A stretch of DNA of 64,000 bases, from the NCBI GenBank assembly GCA_965178125.1, contig OZ237738.1, positions 558,001 to 622,000 on the forward strand. The letters are read 5' to 3'. Positions within the stretch are counted from its first letter, which is position 1. Every line of letters begins with the position of its first letter. A program made the translations under genes and the position numbers. The notes beneath the pieces were generated by a model. The model ran no database searches. It was not told where the DNA came from and saw only the letters and a list, made by a program, of their open reading frames with translations. Source of the stretch: Bilabrum cf. latius. Taxonomy: Eukaryota; Bigyra: Bicosoecida; Bigyra; Bicosoecida. Positions 11,589 to 24,200 of the stretch are shown here, piece after piece.

Positions 11589-12812
11589 TCACTGCCTGCC
11601 ATCCTAACCAGGATCATCGAGCGGCTTTGAATCCTATGGAGGTGACACAACCCCCCGTCGCAACTTTCGTCGCCTGCGGACGCCAACGTCATTGCCTCGG
11701 CGAGTACCTTGTCGGTCCTTGCCTGCACCTCGGCGAGCTGCATCCTCGGCCAACGGCTGCTCATCCCTAGCCTCACGCCCCTGCATCCCGCCCTTGCCGC
11801 GATGGCCATGCTTGGAATGCTATTCTATGGGAGCAGCGGTATCTCCTGCCCGTGACGCGGTGCTCCCCGCCTACCTCGGTGCCTACTCAGGGCGAGGGCG
11901 ATCCTCTTGAGCCAGCTTGGGGGGTCCGCGTGTTGGGTCGTCCGAGGGCCGCGCTGGTTTCTGGTCAGCACCCCGCTATTGACTAGACTCTGATTTCTTC
12001 TCTTTGCTCCGAAAGAAAGCGACAGCTGCCGATGGTAGCTGCTGCCTGGAAGACAGCGCGCCGGTGGCGTGCTTGAGCGGGTCGTACGTCGGTAGGGCCC
12101 TGATGTAGCTTAGCTCGAGGCTGAACGGCCCATCGTTCCCGTCCATAGTAGTGAAACCAAAGTTCACAAAGTCGTCATCGAGTGGGATATCGGCGTGTTG
12201 CAGCGGCTTGCCTCGATCCAAGAAAACCAAGTCGTCGAATGGCACCACCACCGTGGTCCATCCACCTGCCGGGGGCTTTATCTTGCTGCGGAGGACAGGG
12301 CAAAGAGAACAGTATACCAAGTAGAATACAAATTATTTCAATGCGGCTGGTATCAAAGCAAGTCTCGAGAGCTCTCACGCCTGGTGGATCAGCATTCTAC
12401 TAACTAGGCTGGCATGCAGGTTGAGAGCATAGCTCCTGCCATCCCCTTTCACCCTTAGTTCCAACGCTTCGAACCCAGTAACTACAAACTTGTGTTTCTA
12501 ACTAGTGGACTGAAAATTTGCATAGCCGCCAAGTTTCGGCCTGCGAATTCCCTCGAACTTTACCTCCCCGTGGAAGTGCGCACTGCCAAAATTACCGTAC
12601 TATTTGTAATCAATGCTCGCAGTTGACTGCCCACCAATGGATTGATCAGATTGCGTGATAAGTTTCAACGAGTCAAAGGCCTATTTTGAATCGAAGGCTA
12701 CCAGATCTCGCCACGGTGCACCAAGCATCTCCTCCTCAAAATACTTCAATTCGGCTTCAGACTTCACAGCTCCCAGCCTTTGTATCCCTTTTCGAAGCAA
12801 TCGACTAACCAT
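11589..12812 (-). CDS. NDUFAF1: CIA30 / NDUFAF1-like mitochondrial complex I assembly factor, two exons
   Basis: Complex I intermediate-associated protein 30 family, which helps build the membrane arm of NADH dehydrogenase in mitochondria. Exons 12379-12812 and 11589-12285; intron 12286-12378 (93 nt, GTGAG..CAG, phase 2). ATG 12812 gives a basic amphipathic amino terminus (MVSRLLRKGIQRLG), plausible as a mitochondrial presequence. CIA30 landmarks in order: 'SDQSIGGQST', 'HFHGEVKF', 'GGYANFQS', 'LELRVKGDGRSYAL', 'GGWTTVVVPFDDL', 'VNFGFTTMDGNDGPFSLEL'. In-frame TAGs fall at about 12678, 12600, 12510 and 11976. After the domain the frame continues about 110 residues of Arg/Gln/Gly-rich sequence to a TGA at 11589-11591. 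That tail could instead be altered by an unrecognised intron, because another frame there also looks protein-like. The domain call is firm; the carboxyl end is not. Confidence 0.78.
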
Positions 12813-12968
12813 GCCTAACTGTAACCAGCTGAACGCGCTGTTGGGACTACAGAGTGGCCGATTTTGCTGGAGGCATCGCGTCAACTCGGAGCTCGAACAG
12901 GCCGATTCGCGTGGGCCGCAAACGGAGGAGTGATTGCACTTGTCACGCGATTATAATCTCTTTGGAAT

Positions 12969-15900
12969 TCACGACTCTTCCAGCAGTTTCATGAGCTCGC
13001 CAGAAGGCCGATGCTCGACCCCACCCGCTGCGTCGTCGTCTCCTTGCCACCTACCCAGCGAGCCCCGCCGTCCCCCCGCGGCGGCAAGGGCACCGCCAAT
13101 TCCAGGCACTAGTTCTGGCCGCGGCAGCAATACTACCTGCTGGCCGCCGAGCAGCGGCCCATCGGCACCGCTAGTACCCCCTAATCCGCCTTGCATCCAG
13201 GCGCCAATATCGATCGAGCCACTGCCACTGGTGGCACCTGGTCCTGGCCCCCCCCAAGCACCTGCCCCCCCCCCAGCACCTGCCCCCCCCCCAGCACCGA
13301 CGCCCTGCCAGTGAGCCCTCTCCGACTCGAGCGCCAACGCCCCCACCGCTTGCACCGTCGCAAATCCTTCCTCACTCGATGCAGCGCGACTACCAAGCAG
13401 CTCATTTAGCTCGACCCAAATGCGGGCCTGCTGCACAGCGACCGGCTTCCTCGGGGATACCGACGGAGCACTGCCGCCCAGTGAACTGCCAGCATCACCG
13501 TCGCTTGTACCAGCCAGCTCCAACACCCCTAACTCTCCTGGCTGCCCAATTGCCGCACTACCGCTGGATCCAGTGGCAGCCTCGCCGTTTGAAGCATCGG
13601 CTGCATCCCCAACCTTGCCTTCGCCGTTGCTCTGTTCATCAGCAGCATGAGGCAAATCATGCGAGCCAAGACTTGGTGATCCGCTGGATGGTCCGTCTGA
13701 TGTCAGCGAGGGCGACGAATCGCTCTGAGCACCGCTCGCCTGCAGTCGCTAGATTCTGTCCAGAATTCTCTCCATGCGACTGAGCACGCTATCAACATCC
13801 TAGGCGCTAGACGCGGCACTGCCCCGCTGCTAGCTGGCTGCTGCTAGTGCCTTCAGGGACGAGCCAAACCGGGTGGACTGCTTGGAACCGCGCGGAGAGG
13901 ACTGTGGGCTCAATGATTGCTGCGTTCGGGACAACAAAGTATCCCGCCTTGGGCTATGCGGGGATCCGTTCGATCCAGGAGCCGATGCAATCGCACCGCC
14001 CGATCCTGCCTTCAAAGACGCTGACGGACGGACGCTGGTCGGAGCAAACACGAATCCAGCGCGGATTGGGGCTACTTCAAGGCCTTGTGCAGCACGCTTG
14101 CCTGCGCGGAGGCACCGCTTTGCCTCGAACCGCCTCGCGAGGACGCCCGTGACTTCCTCGCCGGCTCGCCACCGAATGAGAGCACCGGCGCGGCTGCCCC
14201 CCCAGCACCAGTGGCAGTATCGCTGGCACTCTAGACAGTCTCGCGCGGGACCAAGCGGCCCTGCAGCAGCGACCTCGCTGGCCATGGGCCTCTGCGCTAT
14301 TTCGGCCAAACTACTAGTGCGTGTGTCACCAGTCGCCTCCGCGAGCCCTATGCCAGATACACCCGACTGCGCTTGCAGCGCCCTGCCCACCGACAGTGAC
14401 AGAAGAGCCATGCTCCGCAACCTCTATCGAAAGAGTTGGCAACCTGCCTCTACACCGTGAGTTTCGCATAGCTGCAACAGGGCCCGGACTGCAGGAGCTC
14501 GCGGCGGCACCATGTCGGCGGGTTTGAGGAAAACCTGAGCCGCGGCATGCAGGTTGAACGGATCGCGGCGATCGTCCTCGTCCTATACGCCTGGTGCTGT
14601 GGTTCTAGATGAAGCCCTTTTTGATTGATCCCCGCTCACCATCGCTTCATCCTCGTGGCCAGCAGCCCTGCACCCAATGCATATGGCCCACCGGCAGCCG
14701 ATGGCTTCGTTGGCTGCCTTGATCAACTTGTCTCGCTTGCTTCCTTGCGCCTTAGCGAACGCGCCCAGCAGTGCAAACGCCAGAAGCAAGGACCCATGCA
14801 AGGCAGCGACGTGCAGGGGCGTCGGATGGAGCATGCTCGCTGCCGGTTTCATGGGAGCGGCGGCACGGCCTCTGCTTCCGGAGGTTGCGACGGAGCCGTG
14901 GCGGTGCGTTCCGACCCCAGCCCCCTTGCTACCGGCAGGCGTGCCACTGTGTCTGCCCCAGGATGGTTGAGACGCAGAGACTACTGGCACCGGCACGTTG
15001 GTCTTGCCGTCTCGAGGAGCCGGCATCTCTGCGATGTCATCCATGGCACCGGCTGGGACCCTCTGCTCGGTGTAGATCAGGTGCTCTGCGAGGCGGCGCT
15101 CCGCAGCATGCTCCCAGCCCCCGTGCAGTAGCCACTCCGCCTTTGCAACCGCGAGTGCAACGAGCTGCTGGCGCCTTTGCTTCCGCATCGCATCAAACTC
15201 AGGCGCGCCGTCGTTGGTGCGTTCACCCGACAACGCGTCTGAAGTCGTCTCTGCTGGCGCAGCAGCTGCAGCCACGTGCTTTGCCTTTTGCAGGGTCCAA
15301 CGCTGCCCGAGCCATCGGTTCATGACGGCCTCACCCGGACTCATTTGCTCCTTGGGATCTTCGAGCGGGAGTCGGCCGGGCTGCGCCTCTGCCAAGCTCC
15401 ACGCCGCAGGGTCGTCCCGCTGGACTTCCAACGCGGGGACCGCGCGGGTCTTGGTCCCGTTGCCGGTAGATGCACCCCCGGCGACAGTTTTTGTGCGAGC
15501 TGGAGAGAACCGGTCTTGATACAGCTCCCGCCGCAAAGCCCACACTTGCTGACGAACGCACGACCTTAGCACCTCAGGGCGCGTGGTGAAGTCGAACGGC
15601 ACGCGGTCCGTCACCGTGGCGAGCTTCGTGCGCAGCAGCCACTGCACCGCGTCGGCTGCGGCAAATGTTGGTTCGTCCCGGTACACTAGCGCCCACAGCA
15701 CCTGCACGGGGGCGTTGGGTTCCATGTACAGGGGGGGCGAGACGCCCTTGTCGTATGCCATCGGCTCGATCATGAGTGCAATGGCCTCTTTTGTTCTTGC
15801 GGCCACGACTGCAGGGAGCGTGCCGTCTTCTGCAGGCTGCATGCGGTCCAATCGCTCCCAGCTGGAGGCCGCCAGCGGCACCGCGGCTGCCAGCAGCTGC

Positions 15901-17021
15901 TGGTTGCAGTGCCTTGCGGCCCACTCAACTGTTGTGCTCTAGTCAGGATTGAACAGGTGATTGATGGGCGCCCTGGCCTTGAGAAGATGCATGGAGGACG
16001 GCCCGTCTGCAGCCAGAAGGACAGGTGGGTGGTACGGTACGCACCTCTGCGCCACCGTCTTGAACTTGCCTTTCTTGTCGAATGCACGCAGGAGGTCAGC
16101 CGAGGCTTCCATCACGCCCCTCGAATGAAACAGAGCAGCAATATGCAGCACCCCCAGGCGCCTAAAATGAATCCCTCGCAATGCTTGTGACGTTGTGACT
16201 GCCTCGATATGGCCGCGTTTGCCTGGTCTGGCACCGCCTCGGACACCCGGCGACGTGGCCCACACACTTTCGTGAGGCCCGGGTCTGTGAAGCAATGACA
16301 CTACAAATTCTGCAGCAGCGGCCTCTGCTGCTCCTCGAGCGGCCGCTATTTCTTCTGTATCCTCGGAGGGGTCCATTGGATCCAAAGGCTCACCAGATTC
16401 GTCCAATTTGGCCGAATGATCGAACGCTGCCTTCCCTGCCCTCAGCGCCGCCCGCTTCTCAGCTTCTTTACGGGCATCGAACGCCTTCCAGGCAGTAATA
16501 ATCGTCGTCTTTATCGAATCTACCAAGAAGGCATGCAGCAACTTGAAAACTCCGGAGCAGTCGGCCACAGCTGCTGCTTCGAGCGCAGTGAATCTACCGG
16601 CTGCAACTCCTATGGCCCTGCGACTAGCTACGTCGGATGGCTCGTCCGTTGGACACAAATCCCGCTTTTCACGATAGATTGACCGTTCGATGCGCCTCTC
16701 CGCGCTCTGAATCTGAGAAAGCCATCCAACCCGTTGGATTGCCGTTTCGATGGGGACGGACGAGCCTCGCCCAGCCTCATGGATTGAGCGCAGGAGACTT
16801 TTCGCAACTGCAGAATCCACAAATTTGTCGTAATCTACCATAGAGCTCATCTTGGCAGGCTTGGTGCCCCTGATACGGCGCTTGGCGGACTGTAGCGGAC
16901 TTTTGGAATATCGACTTGTCGCGGGCTGCAACAATTCTGGTGCTTGATGCGAGCTGGAAACATTGTCCAGCACAGTGTCAATAGCTTGTAAACCATGATG
17001 CAGTGTTGGCTCATCTTCCAT
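12969..17021 (-). CDS. Ankyrin-repeat-like protein, function unknown
   Basis: Single ORF of about 1,350 aa ending in TGA at 12969. Ankyrin-like helices are visible at 'VLHIAALFHSRGVMEA', 'PPVLLAADGPSSMHLL' and 'TPLHVAALHGSLLLAF', separated by long linkers rather than as a regular array. A helical, HEAT-like stretch ('APAVRALLQLCETHG') follows. The carboxyl 400 residues are Ser/Gly/Ala-rich and include a poly-Gly run encoded by the G/C tract at 13248-13308. Six in-frame TAGs (15939, 14583, about 14430, 13830, 13801 and about 13751); the frame continues through each. I chose ATG 17021 (MEDEPTLHHG) because ATG 17171 would leave only 16 bp after the NOSIP stop, against a usual 110-210 bp here. 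The longer start is possible. Ankyrin repeats imply protein-protein contacts, but no partner or process can be named. Confidence 0.65.
13248..13308. repeat. Poly-C tract tandem repeat (G-run on the coding strand)
   Basis: Three near-identical units of a C8-10 run followed by AGCACCTG. On the coding (minus) strand these are three long G-runs split by short spacers, encoding Gly/Ala repeats in the ankyrin-like protein. The arrangement fits G-quadruplex rules and is prone to length change or sequencing error. Confidence 0.8.
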
Positions 17022-17047
17022 GGCGGTCGGGCACCAGGTGGAATGCA

Positions 17048-17074
17048 CACCGGTGGATCGCCGATCCACCGGTG
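17048..17074. repeat. Near-perfect 27-nt palindrome upstream of the ankyrin-like gene
   Basis: Left arm CACCGGTGGATCG (17048-17060), one central C, right arm CGATCCACCGGTG (17062-17074): 13 of 13 bases pair. It lies 27 bp upstream of the chosen ATG at 17021 and downstream of the NOSIP stop. Could be a dimeric transcription-factor site or a 5'-UTR hairpin. If translation begins at 17171 it would instead be coding. Confidence 0.7.
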
Positions 17075-17187
17075 ATGCGTGCCCCGGCTGGGCGTGACGA
17101 CTGCACGACAAAACGATCGAAGATGATCGCATCATGTGCGAGGCAAACAAACTGATTGATGAAGATGACATTTAAGATAAAATGCAC

Positions 17188-18168
17188 TCAGAGCATCTGC
17201 GCCGCTCTTGTCTTGGTCGCCACCGCCTGTGTGCCAGCATGCCCGAGGTGGCCGGTCCCACCGGCGACAAGCTCCAGCACATCCTCCAAAGGATCGAACG
17301 TCTGGCCGCTGATTGGACACGTCTTGCTCGGTAGAGCCGCTCGCACGTACGACGAGTGTTCCATGACGACCCCCGTCGGCTTGATGAGCACGATTCGCTA
17401 GTGGCCCAGCGGCTTCCTCGAAATCGGGCATACGAACGGACTTGCTGTGTGGTGGACCTTAGAGCCGGCCATGGACGTGACGGGAGGCCCACCTGGCCGA
17501 TGAGTGTGGTCCACTTGACCGCTTCGGCTGGAGGCAGCGGCTCCAGACTCTGCCGCTTCGACGGAGCCACCTCCTGCTGCAAGCCCTCCCGCGCTGCTGC
17601 CCTCGGTTAAACCTCCAGCGCTACTCGCGCTAGTCGAAGGTAGCCGCTCCTCCAATACGCACGGAATCAAGTGTTTCCGCTTGAGTGGCCTGCCTGTGAC
17701 CGGGGACGGTGGTCGCGTTGGGATGGCTGATGACCGAATGCCATCATGCCCCTCCACCGCAGCGGCTGCAGACGCATTGGCTAGGGCTGGGGTCCAAAAT
17801 GATGAAGCATTTGCCGCAGTAGTTCTGGCCGCGGCATCCACCGTCCTATTCTGCCCAGTGTCCTCTGAATTGGCCTTGCTTAACACGTCTCGTCGCTCCG
17901 CTGCCTCCCGAGCCAGGGCGTCGCGCCTCGCAATTTTAAGCTCGGCACCTTTCTCCAATAAGTATTTAAGAATTGCTTCCTTTTCGTACAAGTGACCAGA
18001 TGGTGACGCCACAGGGCTCATAATGTATTGGTGGGACAGCGGGCAAAACCCAAAGCGATTTTGCGACTCTGATTCGAGACGCACCTGCTTCGTGCCGTAT
18101 CCTGCCTTGCTCTTTTCATGCCTAGAATGATAGAGCTTCGAGCTAGCATTTTTGCTGTGCCTCGACAT
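17188..18168 (-). CDS. NOSIP: NOSIP-like U-box/RING-type E3 ubiquitin ligase
   Basis: Orthologue of nitric-oxide-synthase-interacting protein, a small nuclear E3 ligase found across eukaryotes. 326 aa, intronless, ATG 18168 to TGA 17188. The amino terminus carries the family signature: 'MSRHSKNASSKLYHSRHEK', 'GYGTKQVRLESES', then the first U-box half 'GFCPLSHQYIMSPVASPSG' and 'LYEKEAILKYL'. The second half has 'FVCPISRKPLGH', 'LIKPTGVVMEHS', 'CPISGQTFDPLEDVLEL', and the terminal 'GGTGHLGHAGTQ'. The Ala/Ser/Gly-rich linker between halves is longer than in animals. One in-frame TAG (17398-17400) lies between 'RKPLGH' and 'RIVLIKP', in the middle of the second conserved block. This makes it a clean test of read-through decoding. 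Codon use matches the neighbours. Confidence 0.93.
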
Positions 18169-18286
18169 GTTTGAAGGTGTTGAAGGGAGGGAGCCAAGCG
18201 GTCCCGGCTCCGAGTCGCTGGCCGTCAGGTATTGCGCGTGGCGTGGTGATGGAGCATTGCGTGCATTCTAAGCATCGTTGCAACAA

Positions 18287-21200
18287 TCACATCCATCTGC
18301 TCAGTTCTGTCGCCAACGCCTCCCTGCTAGCCAATCCACTCCCGCTGCCCTTGGATACCGGCAGCCCATCCTCGAACAGCCCATCGTGCAGCAGCTCCAG
18401 CTCACAACCCGCATCCAGCAGAGCCCGGGCCCTCACACTCTCCGCCTCTTTCTGCGCCACGGACACACTCCCACCCCCCTCTCCCGCCTTGGGGCCTGCC
18501 CCGAGCCGCACTGCGAACACCCTCCCGACACCATGCGGCACACCAGATCGCACCATGCCCACGTACACCAGCCGGGGAACAACGGCATCCTCCACCAGCG
18601 AGCTCCAGCCACCCCCACCCAAGCCCACAGCACCGGCAGAGGCAGGCCATGCGGACGAACTCTGCCCGTCCGTGACAGTCACGCGCACGCCCTTGCGCTA
18701 GGAAGAAGAGAAAGCACCCGCGCCGCCGTGCACGCCTGCAGGGGTCGACGCACCGGAATCCAGTCCGCCGAAGCCGGCCGTCTCGCGGACAGCGCGACTC
18801 GGCACTCGGCTGGCGGTCGAAGCTGTCCCGGGAAGGCCATCTCCGCCCCCTCCTCTACCAGTGAAACCAGGATCGTCCGCGTCCACGCTGTTCGGGGCGG
18901 AGACCTGCGGCGAGGTCAGCCAGCCAGCGGAACCGTCGCGGCGCCGCGCAATCGAGAACAGCGAGATGCAGCCATCTCCTTCGAGCTGCCCGCGCACGAA
19001 GCGCCCGCGAAGCACTCGGGTGACGCGAGCAGGCTCTCCCTTGGCCTCGGTGCGCACGCCGGGGCCGTGCAGCAGCCCCCCCACGAACGTTCCCTCTTCC
19101 TTGCCTCCCCCCGGAAGGAACCTTTCTCCCTGCCCCGCCTGCTTGCCCGCGGCCCAGTATCCAGAGTACGCCGCGCCGGCCCCGCTCACCGCCGTACCCT
19201 GTCCCGTGGGGTGCCCTTGCTACCAAGAGCCCTCGTAATGCGCGCCCGTCGCGTAGTCGCAGATGCCCATCCCGCCCCTCTAGCCAGCCACCCATTTGCC
19301 CATGTACCGGTCCCCGCGAGCAGTCAGCTCCGTCCCTTCCCCTGCCCGCAGGCCCTGCCGCCAGCTGCCGTGGTACCAGGACCCGTCGCCTCGGTTGAAC
19401 CGTCCCTTGCCATGGCGCAGGCCGCCCACAAAATCACCAGAGTACGTGAGCGCTTCTCGGCCGCCGGCTTCATCATCATCATCATGCTCACCACTCGATT
19501 TGCCCTCGCCAGCCCCGCTGCTGGCCGCAAGCCGGCTGGACCCGGGGAGGGCAGGCACATTCGCCAGTGAGGTCTCCTCGCCATGCCCCTCTGGACATCC
19601 AGCCGCCCACTCGCCCACGTACTCCCTCGACTGCACGCGCAAACTTCCAGGTCTCGAGTCCAAGGATACGTCGTCGCCGCCGCCGACAATTGGCGCCCGG
19701 CTGGCAGCAGGCGCGCCCGTGCGCACCTTGGCTGTCCCAGACCGCACGCCGCGCACCATGGTGCCCTCAAACGCAACCTCGTTCGCACTCGACGAGGCAG
19801 ACTAGCCGCCCGTTGTCGCAGTGACGTACCACGCCTTCACTCTTCCGTGCGGCAGCCCCTTATCGAACATTCCCTCGAGTTCCCTGAGCTCCCACTGCCG
19901 GCCCCACCACACGTGCGGCTGGGACCACTGCAGCGCCATGGCAGCGAGGCCCGGGCGCACGTCTGCCGCATCGCCTTGCAGCTCCTTGCGCGGCGACGCA
20001 GCGGGCGAGGACGGGGCCACCGGTCGCAGCGCCAGTGTCTGCGTGCCAACGAAGCGACGCGGCTTTCCGATCGCAACTGCCTGCAGTGACGCCGCCCCCC
20101 GCGCGAACGTGTAGTTGCCCTCGCTCGTCTGCTAGAGGGGGTCCTTCCGAGCCTTCGCGGCGGCGAGGGCGGCAGCTGCCGCCGCGCTCTCCTCCCGGCT
20201 AGGCGCTCCGGCGCTGGCCGAGTGATCGAACGCCGACACGTCGACACCGTCACCACCCAGAGCAGCTTCCTCGTCCACAAACTCGGCAGAGTCGTGCACC
20301 GTTGACTGCGGCAGCAAGAACCTGCTGGTGAGTGCCTTGGGCGAGCCCGCTGGCTGGGAGTACGGCTCCAAGAACGGTGGACTGCCCCTATCCGCAGAGG
20401 CTGCGACATCCACGGCGAGGCCGGGGCGGGCCGACATCACGACCAGACCAGCCACCTGCTGCTAAGCGGAGCCATCCATCAGCGCTCTCGGGTCGGGTAT
20501 CATGGCCTGGGTGGTGGTCGTCACGGGGGGGCCTGCCTCAACCCACGCTGGGCAAAGGTCACGAGGCGTGAGCGCTCGGTCGAGGACAGGCGACCTCTGC
20601 TCCTCAAACGCGATCCAGGGGGAGGAGAGGGCGAGGGGGGCGCGGGCCGAGGATGCCTCTGCAGTTGTCTTGAAGAGCACGTCCGGAGGCAGCAGGCCCG
20701 AGGCAGCGTATTCTCTAGCATCCGCCACGGTGACAGGACAGGAAGAGCCCAGGCAGCCGCCATACATGCGCTTTAGAGGGTCGAGCAGCTCCCCAACCTC
20801 GTCTTGCATCTTCTCGGCCTCCTCCGAGGACCCAGCGCCGTACTCGTCTACGAGGGCACCGAGCAGCTCCGGGGTCCACTTTGGGTCCAGCGCGCCGGGA
20901 GCACGGGTGAGTCGGCCGGCTCCGTGGGGCATGCCGCGAGACCATTCACCCACGTACGTTACGTTGCCGGTCGGGGATGCAAAGGTGGCTGTGCCCTCCC
21001 CCTGGGGCATCCCGCTCGCCCAGGCGCCGTCGTAGCTGTCACCACCAGGCCATTCGCACCGTCCTTTCCCGAACCGCATTTTCTGGAAAAATTCACCAGT
21101 GTAGACTGTGCCATCGGGATAGGTGCACCTGGCCTTGCCTTCCTCAGGCGCAGTCTCCGGCGTGACGTCCTTCAAGTTGCCTCGGTCTACCTGCTCGTTG

Positions 21201-24200
21201 TACTGCTTCATCTTGATCAGGTCGCACGGCGGCAGGTCCAACACCCACACGTTCGGATCGGCTTCGCCAGGGCCTACCCGCGCGGGCACGGGCACTGTTC
21301 TTGCGCTAAACGCACCCCTTGCGGTTTCGAGGCCGCCAACCAGCACGATTCGAGTCACGGGAACCACGGCTAACTCACCGCCTCCTTCGTGCCCATCGGC
21401 AGCTGCTGCACCATCGGCAGCAGAGATAAGGGCGGACGAAGGTACCGACTGCTGCAGCTCGTGCTGCACTAGCGTGTGTTGCACCCGAGGCAGGGGCATC
21501 CACGGCAATTTCTGGTCAAACTTTCTGTGGAGCTTTCGAAGGTCGCAACCGACCGCCTGGGATCCTGCTGTCCTGGCGCTCGCGACGCGAAGCACGGACC
21601 ACCCGCCGGTGGCTGGATTCAGCGCCCAAAGCCCTGTTGCGTCATCAGGCAGGAAATGCTAGTGTTTGATTGCGCTCTTGGCAGCAGCAACCATGTCAAC
21701 CAAGGGAGCATTATCGTCAGCACCGACAGACTCTAGCACAGACTCCCACTGCCCGATGACTCGATCGATCGAGGCTTTCCTTTGGTCCGCCAGGCGGTTT
21801 CCCAGCATGCCATCGCCGCCACCCCACACTACGATCCGAAGCACTCGTCCGTGCGAGTCGGGCCCAACGGCAGCCTCACGTCTCTCGAGGGCTAGCTTGT
21901 CAGCTTCGTCGTCAGCCTCTGCCGCCTTGCCGGAGCCGCCCTTTCCCTTCCCGTCCTTGCCCTTCTTGGCGGGCTTTTTCTTGGCAGGCTTCTTCTTGGC
22001 TGCCTTGCCCTTCCCCTTTCCTTTTCCTTTTCCTTTGCCGGGTTCATCTTCGTCAGCGGCTTCAGCAATAGGCTCGGGTTCGGGTGCAAGGGGCGAGGGC
22101 AGGGGTAGGGCCTGCGCTTCCTCCAAAAAGTGAAGCGGGATCCAAGCAGCCACCCCAGCATGGGACGCACGCGGGGTCGGAGAAACTCCTGGAAGCCGGG
22201 GCCCCTTTGCCAGGCTCGGTGGGAGTTTCAACGCGCTGCCGCTGTCGCCGCCATCCGCTGCTTGCTCCGCCGCGCTGGCATCTTCCTCGTGTTCCGGCTG
22301 CTCGCCAGCCAAAGCCACGAGCGAATGATACAAGAACGCAAGCACCTTGTCGCTGGCAGACATTCCAGCCGATAGCTCTTCGGACTTTACGAGATCCTCG
22401 GCGGTGGAACCCTCGGGAAGCGGTGCCGGCTGCCCGCAAGAGGCATACAGCCGCTGCTGGCTCTCGGCCAGCAACTTGCTGGTCTTCTCCTCGTCCTGCT
22501 CCTGGTCCTGGGCAGGTGCAGGGAGCGGACGCACCCACGGCAGCAAGAGAGGTATCTCCGTGGAGCTCCTTGCCTGGGGCATTGCATCGCCCTCTCCTGG
22601 TTGTGCTGCCTCGTTGCCGCCTGTTGATGCCTCACCTGATGCCCCGCCGTCGCTGGATTTGTTTTGCAGCACCTTTGTCAGCGAAGCTGGAGGAAACACG
22701 CCAGCCGTCGTGCATGCTTCGCTGAGACGCCTAGACTTGGGCACAAGGGGCCTCCAGAGGCACGTGTCTGCATCCAAGACCCATGTGTCTCCGCGGGGCG
22801 CGACAGACTTGCCGCCCTCGATGCCGCCATGCACAATGATCCCGCGCAGCGGCTCCACAAACCCGGCAATGTGCCTACTTCGCAAACCGGGGTTTGAGCG
22901 AGACAGCAATTCGTGCAAATGGCGCCCTTCAGGCGCAGACATTGCCTGGGCGCCTGCGACGCGCTGGCGAATCGTGTGCAGGCGCAGCTCGTGCAAGGCG
23001 AGCGCGGCGCAGCTTCGCTGCGTTCGCTCGATGGCCACATCATCAAGACCTCGTTTCTCTGCGAGCGCCGCGGCGGCTTCAAGCCTGGACTCACCCGCCT
23101 GCACTGCGTCCTCCGGCAGCGCGCCATCGGTCTGCAGCTCACGCAATGTCGGCGCTACCTCATCGAGGGGGATGCCGCAGCTGATCGTGGGTACCCTGTA
23201 CCACTGCAGCGACACGAGGTCAAACACATCGACCGCATCACACGATATTTTTTCCGTGTGGGTAGCGCTGCTACTGCCGCTGCCGTCGCCTGTGCCGCTG
23301 GCAGCAGTAGGACTGGAGCTAGCAGCGGCGGTAGAGGTCGCTTCCCCGCCGATCAAGACCAAGCGATCGCGGAACCTCAGGTCCGCCGGGGGCGCCGCAG
23401 GTGCCACTTCGTCGTCATTTCCACCCCCACCGTCCTTAGATGCACCCTTTCCTTTCTTGCCCTTGTCCTTCTTCCCCTTATCTTTCTTCCCCTTGTCCTT
23501 GCCGGCCTTCCCGGCGCCACCCTCCTCTGCAGATTGTTCTGCAGCAGGCGCTGCCCCAGGGACAAAAGTCAAAGTTGCGTGAGTCCGGGCCGCTGGCCAC
23601 CAATTCGTTGGCTCGTTTGAATCGCCGCCTTCGCCGGCGGCGTCGTCGGGCTGCCGAGGGGACGCGGCTGAGGCGGCTTGGAGCCGCTCGTTGTGCCCTT
23701 TCAAGGCGTCCACGTCAACCTCAAAGGGGGTTGCTACGCAAACACCAGCTGCCATAAGCCCTTGTTGCTTTCGCAGCGCGACTTTTTCGCCAGTTTTAGC
23801 CGGAGATTCGCTAGCTCGCAAAGGAAACATGAGCTGCATCTGGTTTGTCGGGCTAGCTTTGCTGGCTCCACCGAATGCGATGCTGGCAGATGCAGACATA
23901 TCGATACGATCAATATCAACGTTGTCGCTGAATCTACTCAGAAATGATTGCGTGAACGCACGCATTGGGACCGTTGCATGGGCAGCATTGACTGCAACTG
24001 CAGAGCCGCTACCAACCTGAATCTACTCCCTGGTGTCGATCCAACCGCCGTCCCTTAAATCTAGTGCTAGCGGATGGGCCATATCGTCTGTACCAATAGA
24101 AGATGGCTGCTTGGCACCGAACGGGAGACGATATGTGCCAGTGCGGTTGCATGATCCACCAACTATGCTCAAGGCCCCTTGGCTTAGCAATGGATAGCCA

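Noticed and set aside
18278-19570. Plus-strand 430-codon ORF over the MORN region
   Set aside because: It mirrors MORN-repeat codons on the minus strand and has no recognisable features of its own.
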